Notes: a model not told the origin generated them from the sequence alone. A stretch of 64,000 bases of DNA from Bryobacterales bacterium (GCA_003135055.1 PLDF01000424.1:174-64173), one strand, 5' to 3'; counted from the first letter of the stretch, positions 17,947-27,013 are shown. Numbers and translations: made by a program.

Positions 17947-17965
17947 CCGTAAATACTACTGTTAC
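17947..17965. promoter_or_regulatory. Putative operator upstream of the receptor (site D)
   Basis: CCGTAAA (17947-17953) and CTGTTAC (17959-17965) start 12 bp apart, about 100 bp upstream of the leader ORF and receptor gene. They match the CNGTWAC consensus of sites A-C with one mismatch. Confidence 0.4.
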
Positions 17966-18066
17966 TTCATTGTGATACGACCGCACCTGATGCTACTTTC
18001 ATAGCCAGTTCGGGCTTCGCGCGCCACATGAGGGGTGCGTCAGAGGAGTCGAAGAGAGGTTATACG

Positions 18067-18207
18067 ATGCGATTCAGCGTTCGAATCAGCGTTGCCGCGG
18101 CCTTGGCGACCGCGTCTGGGCGAAAGCAAGCCACATCTACTTCAGAGGCTGCTGGAGCAGGTCACGACTTCACTTGCGCCATGACTGCTGCTAGGAAAAA
18201 CCAATGA
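18067..18207 (+). CDS. Small 46-codon leader ORF coupled to the TonB receptor
   Basis: ATG 18067 is preceded by GAGAGG at seven bases' spacing, and the frame stays open for 46 codons. Its TGA (18205-18207) overlaps the ATG of the receptor (ATGA). The peptide starts MRFSVRISVAAALATASG, with no recognised family. The good Shine-Dalgarno and the overlap favour real translation; it may be a leader that couples receptor synthesis. The receptor also has its own AGGA eight bases upstream, so coupling is plausible but not required. Confidence 0.5.
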   Translation: MRFSVRISVAAALATASGRKQATSTSEAAGAGHDFTCAMTAARKNQ

Positions 18208-21200
18208 AAAAAGTTGCGATCTGTATCCTGATGGGATCATTGTTCGCGGGCTACGCTCTCGCCCAGACCTTCAACGCCAGCCTAGGCGGTACCGTCGCGG
18301 ACAGCAGCGGGGCGGTGGTTGTGCATGCGACGGTCACCGCAACCGGTATCGAGACTGGGGTTGTAACCAAAACCACCACCAATGCCAGCGGAGTATACGA
18401 GTTTCCCAGCCTCCAGGAAGGCAACTATCGAGTTTCCGCGGAAATGGGCGGCTTTAAGCAGTTCGTCTACCAACGCGTCACGCTGGACGTCAGCGCACAG
18501 GTGAGGCTCAACTTCGCGCTCGAAGTGGGATCCGCCACGACGACCATGACGGTCACTGCGGCCGCCGAATCTCCCCTGCTGACCACCAGTGCGGTGGTGG
18601 GTGGCGTCATCACGGGGGATGAGATTCTGCACCTTCCCCTGATTGACCAGAACGCCGCTAATCTGGCGCTCACCCAGGCTCAATTCGCAGGCGGCATCGG
18701 GACCGGCGTCACCGTGGCAGGAGGCTCAACCATGACCCTGGCCACGACCGTGAATGGCATTAGCGTCTCCAATAACCGCCTCGACCGTGCGGGCGGCCTG
18801 CTCTCGTTCCAGTTGACCCAAACCGTGGACATGGTGGAGGAGGTCAAAGTGACCAGCAGTCCGGCCGACGCGGAAAACGGACGGTCCTTGGGGTCGGTCT
18901 CGATGATCGTACGTTCCGGGACGAACAAATTCCATGGCAGCGTGGTGGACGGGCTCCGCAATACCGACCTTGATGCCAATACATTCTGGAACAACTTCTC
19001 CCAACCCTATATACCCCGGCAAACCCTGATCCGGAATCAGTTCGCCGCGCGCATGGGCGGACCGATCCGCAAAAACAAGACTTTCTTTTTCGTACTCTAC
19101 GACGGCAATCGGCAGAGAACGTCGGCTACGGCAACTAACACGGTGCTGACGGCGCCGGCGCGCGCGGGTAATTACAGATACTTTCCGGGCGCAATCAACT
19201 CCAATTACACTCAGACTAATCCGGTGGTCGACGCCAACGGGAACCCGATTATGCCTTCGACCGCATCCGGTCCCCTGCAGACCGTCAGCGTCTTCGGCAA
19301 GGACCCAAATCGCCCGGCAGCCGACGCAAGCGGCTTAGTGGCCAAGATAGTCGGGGAAACTCCGCTTCCGAATAACTTCACCGTCGGGGACGGCCTGAAT
19401 ACGGCTGGTTATACGTGGCCAGTCCCGTCGAATGCCGACTTGGATCAATTCACCTTTAAAGTGGATCACTACATCAACACGAATAATCACCTCAGTGTCG
19501 TGGTAACCCGCGAGCACCAGTATTACACCAGTACGGCGTCTGTTTATCCCACTCTCCCGGTGTCTGGGCCTACCGATACAGTCTCCTGGTTCACTTCGGT
19601 GAACCTCGACTCCACCATCAAGCCGACCCTTCTCAACCAATTCAAGATTGGCCTCCAGCATCCGGACTTGGTACAGGACAGCGGCGTGGCGGCCTATCCG
19701 CAGGTATATCCGACGCAAAATGGAACCACCTACATTCCCGGTTTCTCCAGCTTTACCAGCCCCATCCCCGGGAGTATCCAGTCCGAGAATATCGACCCGG
19801 TGTACACGCTAGGAGACAGCATGAGCTGGACTCACGGCCGCCATTCCATCAAATTTGGCTTCCAGGTGGACTACACTTCGACCAATTCCTACAACATCAA
19901 CAACAACGTGAATCCCGCCGTGAGTTTAGGCGCCGGCAGCACCGCGGTTCAGGGAATCAATACGCTTCCAGGGCTGGTTTCGCAGAACGACACTTTGGCG
20001 CAGGGCATACTTACCGACCTCAGCGGCTCGGTCTCGTCGATCTCTCAGGGATTTGGCGTCGCCAACGGCAAGAACCCGCAGTGGATTGTGTACCCCTCGC
20101 GCGCGGCCTTCGAACAGCGCGACGCGAACGGCTTCATCAAGGACGATTTCAAAGTGACATCGAACCTCACTGTAAACTTCGGTATGCGTTGGGACTGGGC
20201 CGGTGTGCCTTGGGAAAAATGGGGACGCATGCTCGAGCCGACGAATGGCTTCTCTGGCGCTTTCGGCGTTTCCGGCACGAACTTCAACTCGCAGTGGTCG
20301 CCCGGCGCTACCGGAGGCTCTCTCACCCAGATGGAGACCGTGGGAGTGAACTCTGCGAATCCCGGACAAACGCTTTATAAGAACTATTTCAAGGGCTTTG
20401 AACCTGCCGTGGGCTTAAGTTGGGCGATTCCGTATTTCGGCGTAAACAAGACCGTACTGCGTGTAGGATACGGCATGTCGCGCCCCGTGACGCTAAGCTT
20501 CCTGGACATCAGCGGCGACGTGACGCAATTCGCCACCAGCGCCACATATTCCGCGGTTGCGCCCACGTTTCTGAATGGTATCAGCCTTCCTCTGTCGCCG
20601 ACATTCTCCAACCCCTTGCAGATTTGGCCGATTAACGATAAGACGCAGAGCATCACCTTGACCGATCCGAATTTCAAGCCGACCGTAGTACAGAACTGGA
20701 ACGCCTCCCTGGAGCGGCAGCTCACTCAAAGCCTCACTCTGGCCGTCCGCTATGTGGGCAACCGCACCACGCACCAGCCCGGAAATTTCGCCATGAACAC
20801 TGTCAATGTGGAACAAAACGGAATCGCCGCCGCAACTGTCCTCACCGCGCAGGGAGGGAATTCGCCGCTATTCAACCAGATATTTAACGGAGTCACCTTC
20901 CCCGGAATTGGTACTGTCAATGGCGCCACTCTCACGGGTTCCCAGGCATTGCTTCAATATTCCGGCACGTACTCCAATTTTGCCGGCAATAGCGCCGGCG
21001 GTCTAGCCGGCTTTCTCAACACCAGCCAGGCGTTGGGGCCGGCCGGGACTACCCCGGTGCGTGGTTGGTTGCTTGGGAACGGCGGCTTGCCGTCGAACTT
21101 CATCGTGGTCAATCCACAATATTCCGGCGTAACCGACGTTTGCGCCTGTCTCAATTACACCTACAACTCAGGCGTCGTCGAGCTCAACAAGCGTTACTCG

Positions 21201-22004
21201 CACGGCCTGACTTTTGGCGGGAGCTTCGTGTGGGCCAAGAGCATGAGCCTGAACGGCTTTAGTCTCAATCCCCAGAACTGGGACGCGCAAAGAGAGCCTA
21301 GCGGTCAAAAATTCACCTGGAAGGCAAATGGAACCTATGAGCTTCCCTTTGGTCCGGGCAAGCAGTTCCTCAATGCAACGTCCGGCGCTGCCGGCGTCAT
21401 CGATAAGATCATCGGCAATTGGCAGTATGGTGGCATCTTCACCCTGAACTCAGGAAGTTATCTCAACTTCACTTGCTCCGGGAATGTTAACGGGGGCACC
21501 GACCCTTGCACCAGTTTGCAGCCCATGGGCAGCGACCCGGGTCACGTCATCCGCACCGGGAACGGCGTGGTTTATTACAGCCCCAGCCAATTCACTCAGG
21601 TGAAAGACCCGTACTGCAGCTCCATCACGAACCTGTACAATCTACAGAGCCATTGTACCGACCTGGCCATTAACTACAACGGCAGTCCTCTCTTCCAAAA
21701 TTCCGCCCTGGGACAGACGGGCACAATGGATCTGGTCTCGAGTTGGAAGGGACCCAGCTTGTTTGACTTCGACATGAACCTGCTCAAGCGGTTCACCATC
21801 AAGGAAAAGGCTACGATGGAGTTCCGCCTGGACGCCATCTCGGCGACGAACACGCCTCATTTCCCCAATCCCACAACCAGTATCGATTCGACCAGCTTCG
21901 GCCGCATCACCGCCCCCTCCTCGGGCGGCTCGAATTCGTTTACCACGCCGGCGGTTTTTTATGGCAACCGCGTCTTTGTAGCGAATCTTCGGCTCACTTT
22001 CTAA
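18204..22004 (+). CDS. Oar-like TonB-dependent outer-membrane receptor
   Basis: A 1266-residue protein. Signal peptide to AQ at residues 21-22. A carboxypeptidase-regulatory-like Ig domain (residues ~24-110: SLGGTVADSSGAVV, GVYEFPSLQEGNYRV) and a plug-like region (about 120-250) follow. The rest is a long beta-barrel with aromatic-rich strands ending VANLRLTF, with a C-terminal Phe. Acidobacterial members are usually 1000-1250 residues. It is presumed to import or bind oligosaccharides or peptides with TonB energy. It follows the 46-codon leader and precedes a strong hairpin and the PQQ dehydrogenase, suggesting uptake coupled to periplasmic oxidation. Confidence 0.92.
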   Translation: MKKVAICILMGSLFAGYALAQTFNASLGGTVADSSGAVVVHATVTATGIETGVVTKTTTNASGVYEFPSLQEGNYRVSAEMGGFKQFVYQRVTLDVSAQVRLNFALEVGSATTTMTVTAAAESPLLTTSAVVGGVITGDEILHLPLIDQNAANLALTQAQFAGGIGTGVTVAGGSTMTLATTVNGISVSNNRLDRAGGLLSFQLTQTVDMVEEVKVTSSPADAENGRSLGSVSMIVRSGTNKFHGSVVDGLRNTDLDANTFWNNFSQPYIPRQTLIRNQFAARMGGPIRKNKTFFFVLYDGNRQRTSATATNTVLTAPARAGNYRYFPGAINSNYTQTNPVVDANGNPIMPSTASGPLQTVSVFGKDPNRPAADASGLVAKIVGETPLPNNFTVGDGLNTAGYTWPVPSNADLDQFTFKVDHYINTNNHLSVVVTREHQYYTSTASVYPTLPVSGPTDTVSWFTSVNLDSTIKPTLLNQFKIGLQHPDLVQDSGVAAYPQVYPTQNGTTYIPGFSSFTSPIPGSIQSENIDPVYTLGDSMSWTHGRHSIKFGFQVDYTSTNSYNINNNVNPAVSLGAGSTAVQGINTLPGLVSQNDTLAQGILTDLSGSVSSISQGFGVANGKNPQWIVYPSRAAFEQRDANGFIKDDFKVTSNLTVNFGMRWDWAGVPWEKWGRMLEPTNGFSGAFGVSGTNFNSQWSPGATGGSLTQMETVGVNSANPGQTLYKNYFKGFEPAVGLSWAIPYFGVNKTVLRVGYGMSRPVTLSFLDISGDVTQFATSATYSAVAPTFLNGISLPLSPTFSNPLQIWPINDKTQSITLTDPNFKPTVVQNWNASLERQLTQSLTLAVRYVGNRTTHQPGNFAMNTVNVEQNGIAAATVLTAQGGNSPLFNQIFNGVTFPGIGTVNGATLTGSQALLQYSGTYSNFAGNSAGGLAGFLNTSQALGPAGTTPVRGWLLGNGGLPSNFIVVNPQYSGVTDVCACLNYTYNSGVVELNKRYSHGLTFGGSFVWAKSMSLNGFSLNPQNWDAQREPSGQKFTWKANGTYELPFGPGKQFLNATSGAAGVIDKIIGNWQYGGIFTLNSGSYLNFTCSGNVNGGTDPCTSLQPMGSDPGHVIRTGNGVVYYSPSQFTQVKDPYCSSITNLYNLQSHCTDLAINYNGSPLFQNSALGQTGTMDLVSSWKGPSLFDFDMNLLKRFTIKEKATMEFRLDAISATNTPHFPNPTTSIDSTSFGRITAPSSGGSNSFTTPAVFYGNRVFVANLRLTF

Positions 22005-22013
22005 TTGACAGTC

Positions 22014-22047
22014 GCGGCTCCGAAATCGCGTATGGGTTCGGAGCCGC
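22014..22047 (+). terminator. Strong 11-bp hairpin after the receptor gene
   Basis: GCGGCTCCGAA (22014-22024) pairs perfectly with TTCGGAGCCGC (22037-22047) around a 12-base loop, nine bases after the receptor stop. There is no T-run, so it is more likely an mRNA-stabilising, processing or partial-attenuation stem than a full intrinsic terminator. The PQQ gene begins 53 bp further on. Confidence 0.6.
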
Positions 22048-22100
22048 ATCTGCCAAGCCAACCTATCGCGGCAAGCATATTGCGTTTAAGAGTACATACC

Positions 22101-24194
22101 ATGCATCGCTATAAGAAAACCTTTCTCATTGGCTTGGCCACCTGTGCCGCTATTGCCTGCCTGTCTTATGCTCAGGACAAGAAAGCGGCGTCGGCCGCCG
22201 TGACACCGGCGAGCTACGCCGAGTCGAAGGAATGGCCGACGTACGGCCATGATTCAGGCGGCATGCGGTACTCGCCGTTGACGCAGATCACCCGGGCAAA
22301 TGTTTCCAATCTCAACGTTGCCTGGACGTATCACTTGAAGCCGGAGGGCTTTGTCGCTCCGGCAGAAGGCCGCGGCGGAAGAGGCGGTGGCCGTGGCGCC
22401 CGTGGCGCTGAAGCGCCGTTACCGGGTGCTGCTGGCCCTCCCGCCGGAGGCCGTGGCGGCGGACGCGGCAACACCGGCTTCCGCGCCGCCGAGGTCACGC
22501 CGCTCGTCGTGAATGGAACGATGTATATTGCCTCGCCCTATAGTCGGGTGGTGGCGCTCGATCCCACGTCCGGAGAGCAGATCTGGGTCTATAACATGCC
22601 CGCGGGCGACAGTCCGGCTACGCGCGGCGTGGAATATTTCGCCGGCGACAAGACGACTCCCCCCCAGATCGTGGTCGGAACTTCCCGCGGCAGGTTGCTC
22701 ACGCTGGACGCCAAAACCGGCGTTTTGAACCCCAAATTCGGTGTCGACGGAATTGTGGATCTCAACACTCCCGAGATCCGCAATGGTCTTGATAGCGGCA
22801 ATGCCGGCGTGTCTTCGCCGCCTGTCATGTATCGGAACCTCATCATCATCGGCGATCATGTTCAGGAAGGCAACGGCCCAGGCGTGGCAGGCGATGTGCG
22901 CGCCTTTGACATCCATGACGGCAAACTGGCCTGGACGTTTCATTCCATCCCGCGGCCCGGCGAAACCAACTTCGGCGCCTGGGCAGGCGATAGTTGGAAG
23001 CAGCGCAGCGGCGTCAATGTGTGGGGCTTTATGACGGTCGATGTCGCGCGCGGAATCGTTTATATGCCGTTCGGCGCACCCTCGGGTGACCTGTGGGGCG
23101 GCGACCGTCCCGGCAACGATCTCTACGACACCTGCGTGGTGGCAGCCGACGCCAAAACGGGCAAATATTTGTGGCATTTTCAGGTGGTCCATCACGACAT
23201 CTGGGACTTCGATCTGGAATCACCGCCAGTGCTGATGGACATCAAAAGGAATGGCAAGGTGATTCCTTCCGTGGCGGTTTTCGCGAAAAGCTCACTGCTT
23301 TTCCTGCTGGACCGGACCACCGGCAAGCCGATCTATGACGTGACCGAGAAGGCGGTCGCTCAGAGCGACGTTCCCGCTGAGAAAACCTCACCCACGCAGC
23401 CCTTCCCGTACAAGCCGGGGCCGCTGGCGCGGATCGACTTCACCATGAAAGACATCGCGACGGTGACGCCCGAGTTGGAGGCAGGCTGCCGCAAGCTGAT
23501 CGGCGATAACAATGTCCAGGTTGGGATGGGCCCCTATGCGCCGCCAACCTATAACCACTCCCGCGTCATTTTCCCCAGCGAAATTGGCGGCGCCAATTGG
23601 GGCGGCGGATCGTTCAACCCGGCGCTTGGCTATCTCTTCATCAATGTGAACGACATAGGCCAGCTCAATGGCGTGAAGGATCCGGCCTCCGGTCCTATTG
23701 ATCTCGCCACCGTGGCAGGCAGCAATGTACCGGGCGGCCGCACCGGCCCTTATGCTAATGTCCGTCCCAGCGGCCGTTTCCGCGACCCTGCCACCGGCAT
23801 GTTCTGCAGCCAGCCGCCGTGGGGGGAACTGGTGGCGGTCAACGTCAACACCGGCGATATCGCCTGGCGCGTGCCGCTGGGCATCACCGAGAGTCTTCCT
23901 CCCGAGAAGCAAAAGACCGGCCGTCCCGGCATGGGCGGCTCGATCACCACAGCGTCAGGGCTCGTATTCATCGGCGCCGCGGACGACAACCACTTCCGTG
24001 CTTTCGACGCCAAAACCGGAAAGGAATTGTGGTCCGCCAAACTCAACGCTTCGGCGGAGTCGGTGCCGGCCACCTATCTGGGCAGGGACGGCGGGCAGTA
24101 TGTCGTCGTATCGGGAACCGGCGGGGGCGACGCCGCCGCGCCGATAACGTCGGACGAGATCACTGCGTTCCGGTTGCCTAAGGGACAGAAGTGA
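22101..24194 (+). CDS. PQQ-dependent quinoprotein dehydrogenase
   Basis: A 697-residue eight-bladed propeller enzyme of the membrane glucose-dehydrogenase/alcohol-dehydrogenase group acting in the periplasm. Signal peptide MHRYKKTFLIGLATCAAIAC (possibly lipoprotein-like). Blade signatures include EWPTYGHDSGGMRYSPL, VALDPTSGEQIWVYN and AFDAKTGKELWSAKL. The central motif HHDIWDFDLESPPVL is characteristic. No CxxCH heme site and no vicinal Cys pair, so electrons should leave through a separate acceptor; the cytochrome c-HhH gene at 24728 is the obvious candidate. A Gly/Arg-rich insert (about residues 92-130) is typical of Solibacter paralogues. ATG 22101 opens the signal peptide. Confidence 0.9.
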   Translation: MHRYKKTFLIGLATCAAIACLSYAQDKKAASAAVTPASYAESKEWPTYGHDSGGMRYSPLTQITRANVSNLNVAWTYHLKPEGFVAPAEGRGGRGGGRGARGAEAPLPGAAGPPAGGRGGGRGNTGFRAAEVTPLVVNGTMYIASPYSRVVALDPTSGEQIWVYNMPAGDSPATRGVEYFAGDKTTPPQIVVGTSRGRLLTLDAKTGVLNPKFGVDGIVDLNTPEIRNGLDSGNAGVSSPPVMYRNLIIIGDHVQEGNGPGVAGDVRAFDIHDGKLAWTFHSIPRPGETNFGAWAGDSWKQRSGVNVWGFMTVDVARGIVYMPFGAPSGDLWGGDRPGNDLYDTCVVAADAKTGKYLWHFQVVHHDIWDFDLESPPVLMDIKRNGKVIPSVAVFAKSSLLFLLDRTTGKPIYDVTEKAVAQSDVPAEKTSPTQPFPYKPGPLARIDFTMKDIATVTPELEAGCRKLIGDNNVQVGMGPYAPPTYNHSRVIFPSEIGGANWGGGSFNPALGYLFINVNDIGQLNGVKDPASGPIDLATVAGSNVPGGRTGPYANVRPSGRFRDPATGMFCSQPPWGELVAVNVNTGDIAWRVPLGITESLPPEKQKTGRPGMGGSITTASGLVFIGAADDNHFRAFDAKTGKELWSAKLNASAESVPATYLGRDGGQYVVVSGTGGGDAAAPITSDEITAFRLPKGQK

Positions 24195-24219
24195 GCCCGA
24201 TCGGAACGTGCCTGGAAAT

Positions 24220-24722
24220 TGGAATCCTCCATCGTTCGACCCTGCGCTCAACACGATGGCTTAAAAGCGGCGATGGCAAGCGCTACAACCGCTCCGGCTA
24301 TAATGGCATCAACCGGTTCTGGAATGCCGACAGCAATATGCCGTGCAACCAACCACCGTGGGGCCGCCTGTTTGCTATTAACGTGAATACGGGGGATATC
24401 GCTTGGCAAACCACGTTGGGCATCACGGAAGATCTGCCAAAGGATAAGCAAAAGACTGGCAGAGCGAACATCGGCGGATCGGTCGCAACGGCAGGCGGCT
24501 TGGTGTTCATCGGCGCCACCGACGATAGCCGCTTTCGCGCGTTCGACTCCAAGACCGGCAAAGAGCTATGGGTGACTAAAATAGATGCTGGCGCCCATTC
24601 CGCACCTATTACCTTTCAAGGTAAGGGCGGCAAACAATACGTGGTGATCACGGCGACTGGGGGGAGGATTTCTTGGCGACAAGAGCCAATCCGATAGCAT
24701 GACCGCCTTTGCGCTTCCGTAA
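24220..24722 (+). pseudogene. Decayed 3' end of a PQQ dehydrogenase
   Basis: Starting 25 bp after the intact gene, the frame reads WNPPSFDPALNTMA. It then shifts to PCNQPPWGRLFAINVNTGD, AFDSKTGKELWVTKID and QYVVITATGG, and shifts again to end SMTAFALP. These are the last three blades and the C-terminus of a second quinoprotein, broken by a deletion and at least two frameshifts. The family matches the 5' fragment at 10673-11275, so the two might be halves of one old gene; that is only a possibility. Confidence 0.8.
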
Positions 24723-24727
24723 TCAAG

Positions 24728-25204
24728 ATGACTGGCAAATCCCACTTTCAATTGCCGCTCACGCTTCTCACGCCGTGGCTTCTATTCGCCTCTGCTGCAG
24801 CAGGTCAGGATAGTCCGTTGCCGGCTGGCAGCGGCAAACAAGCAGTGGAGAAGGTTTGTAAGGGCTGCCACGAGATGGACACCGTGATCCAGGTGAGACG
24901 CACCATGATCGGTTGGCAGGATATGGTGCAAGATATGGTCTCGCGCGGAGCGGAGGGCTCCGACGATGAACTATCTGCCGTAGTCCAGTATCTCACGCAG
25001 TTTTTCGGAAAGATCAACGTGAATACGGCCACGGCAAAGGAACTGGGAACATTTCTCCTTCTTACTGATAAGGAGACGCAGGCGATTGTGGATTATCGGG
25101 AAACGAACGGCAATTTCAAAGATTTTGAGCAATTAAAAACAGTTCCAGGAGTGAGCGCCGAAAGGTTGCAGGCCAAGAAGGAGTTGATTGCTTTTAACCG
25201 GTAA
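24728..25204 (+). CDS. Exported cytochrome c / ComEA-type helix-hairpin-helix fusion
   Basis: 158 residues. Signal peptide to about residue 27, then one c-type heme site CKGCH (Cys44, Cys47, His48), and a C-terminal HhH module (KINVNTATAKELGTFL from about residue 96; then DYRETNGNFKDFEQLKTVPG) like the DNA-binding part of ComEA. Heme attachment places it in the periplasm. Next to a PQQ dehydrogenase, it probably serves as electron acceptor; what the HhH part binds is unclear. It overlaps the MFS gene downstream by 17 bp. Confidence 0.8.
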   Translation: MTGKSHFQLPLTLLTPWLLFASAAAGQDSPLPAGSGKQAVEKVCKGCHEMDTVIQVRRTMIGWQDMVQDMVSRGAEGSDDELSAVVQYLTQFFGKINVNTATAKELGTFLLLTDKETQAIVDYRETNGNFKDFEQLKTVPGVSAERLQAKKELIAFNR

Positions 25205-26504
25205 GGCGCAATCATCCTCCGGCAAAGTTCCACCGCAGTGGCTAGCGTTCGCAGTCTGGGGAGTCGCCGCGGTTTTCTATCTCACGGGCTTCTATCAGCG
25301 CGTCTCTCCCGCCGTAATGACGTCGGAATTGATGCGGAGCTTCGGGATCGGCGCGAAAGATCTCGGGAACCTGTCCGCCTTTTACTTCTACGCCTATGTT
25401 GCCATGCAGATCCCGACCGGAGTCCTGGTCGATTCATGGGGAGCTAGAAAGCTCCTTATCCTCGGATCTATCCTGGCTGCGGCTGGAACTATTCTATTTG
25501 GCGTGACAGAGAACTACGACCTTGCGTGCGTAGGCAGGGCGATCATCGGCGGCTCTACGGCAGTCGGGTGGGTGGTGCTTCTCAAGCTGGCTACCCACTG
25601 GTTCCCTGGCCGGCGATTCGCCATGCTTGCCGGCCTTGGACTGTTTTTTGGAAATGTAGGCGCCGTCACGGCCCAGGTTCCGTTACGCCTGGCAATCGAG
25701 CACTTCGGATGGAGAGCAGTGGTATTAGGCTCCGCAATCGTCATCTTGGGCGTCTGCGTTCTGGCGTGGGCGCTGGTTAAGAACGATCCTTCCGATAGCG
25801 GCTTCATCAGCTATGCTCACTCCTCGCTGCAGCGGCGCGAGAATCCCAGGATTTTGGAATTGTTGGCCGGTTTCAAAAGGATCTTCGCCTACCGGAATAC
25901 ATGGCTAATTTTCCTTGCGCAGGGCGGCGTGGTTGGACCAATCCTGGCATTCACGGGACTCTGGGGCGCTCCATTTTTGAAGGCTCGTTTTGGATTGCTC
26001 CCAACTAAGGCTGCGGCGGTCTGTTCGGTAATGATCGTCTGTTGGGCCGTCGCCAGCCCGATTTGCGGCGCCCTGTCGGACAAAATCGGCCGCCGTAAGC
26101 CGATTTACTGCTTAGGTTGCCTCATTTCAACGGCAGGATGGATCACTATGTTCTACGCAAGAGGCTTGTCTTTGTCCACGTTCACGCTCGTCGCCGCTGT
26201 GACAAGCGTGGCCAGCGGCGCCATCGTCATTGGATTTGCATACGGCAAAGAATCTGTGCCGGTTCAATTTCTGGGAACAATCTCCGGTGCGGTAAATATC
26301 GGCAATATGATTGGCCCAATGCTGCTGCAGCCGGCCATAGGTCGGGTTCTTGACCGCGAATGGTCCGGCCAGCTATACAATGGCCTTCGCGTCTATAACG
26401 TGGACGCTTTTCAAGTGGCGTTCCTCTTGATTGTTGCGTGGTCGGCGCTTGCGTGTCTGCTGATGGCGATGACCCGCGAGACATATTGCAAGCCCAGCGC
26501 TTGA
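25188..26504 (+). CDS. MFS transporter (sugar-acid/organic-anion type)
   Basis: A 438-residue 12-helix major facilitator. GVLVDSWGARKLL is the loop 2-3 signature, and GALSDKIGRRKPIY the second copy in loop 8-9. Its start is unusual: TTG 25188 is preceded closely by AAGAAGGAG (from 25175), a strong Shine-Dalgarno lying inside the upstream gene. The next in-frame ATG would remove the first helix. It is translationally linked to the cytochrome gene. Similarity to the anion:cation symporter-like carriers suggests import of a sugar acid made by the PQQ enzyme; the substrate is inferred from context only. Confidence 0.85.
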   Translation: MLLTGKAQSSSGKVPPQWLAFAVWGVAAVFYLTGFYQRVSPAVMTSELMRSFGIGAKDLGNLSAFYFYAYVAMQIPTGVLVDSWGARKLLILGSILAAAGTILFGVTENYDLACVGRAIIGGSTAVGWVVLLKLATHWFPGRRFAMLAGLGLFFGNVGAVTAQVPLRLAIEHFGWRAVVLGSAIVILGVCVLAWALVKNDPSDSGFISYAHSSLQRRENPRILELLAGFKRIFAYRNTWLIFLAQGGVVGPILAFTGLWGAPFLKARFGLLPTKAAAVCSVMIVCWAVASPICGALSDKIGRRKPIYCLGCLISTAGWITMFYARGLSLSTFTLVAAVTSVASGAIVIGFAYGKESVPVQFLGTISGAVNIGNMIGPMLLQPAIGRVLDREWSGQLYNGLRVYNVDAFQVAFLLIVAWSALACLLMAMTRETYCKPSA

Positions 26505-26509
26505 TCGGA

Positions 26510-26920
26510 ATGCTTAAAGGGACGTCCTTTGGGAACTCGCGGATGGTGGTTCTCGTCGTCGGTGACCGATCTTGTCATTGCCTGAGCTACCGGAGCTATG
26601 CTCACATCAGGAGAACCTTGAACAATTTCGAAGTGGAGCTAGACGTCGGCACAACAATCGGGATCGAGGTCGGTAGATGCAGTAACGGGGAAGCCGTTCG
26701 CGTAAGGCGCCATACCGTTACACAAGAGGAGTCCCAAGCGTCGGCCGCTGTGTCGTACACCTGCGGCAGTGGCACAGGAGCGAAAAGCGTGACGGTCCAG
26801 TGTCCCACCGGCTCGGGAGATACGTGCGATCGCAGCGATCCGCAAAACCCAAAAGTGATTTGCGGAACGAGTCCCCATGATAGCGTCGCCGGGAATGCCC
26901 GGAGGTTCGTTGAAGGTTGA
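26510..26920 (+). CDS. Hypothetical protein (doubtful)
   Basis: A frame of 136 codons after the MFS gene, with a Cys-containing C-terminal half (SYTCGSGTGAKSVTVQCP, then GDTCD and PKVICG). No family was recognised, there is no good ribosome-binding site and the N-terminal third looks unnatural. It lies at the edge of a decayed region, so it may be a remnant rather than a gene. Confidence 0.25.
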   Translation: MLKGTSFGNSRMVVLVVGDRSCHCLSYRSYAHIRRTLNNFEVELDVGTTIGIEVGRCSNGEAVRVRRHTVTQEESQASAAVSYTCGSGTGAKSVTVQCPTGSGDTCDRSDPQNPKVICGTSPHDSVAGNARRFVEG

Positions 26921-27013
26921 TTTGATGGCCTTGCCCTCGGCTACTGCCCTCGCGCAAAACCTCGCCGCGCGGTCCAACCCGGCGACAGGAGCAGCCCATA
27001 ATACCGTGAGCCG

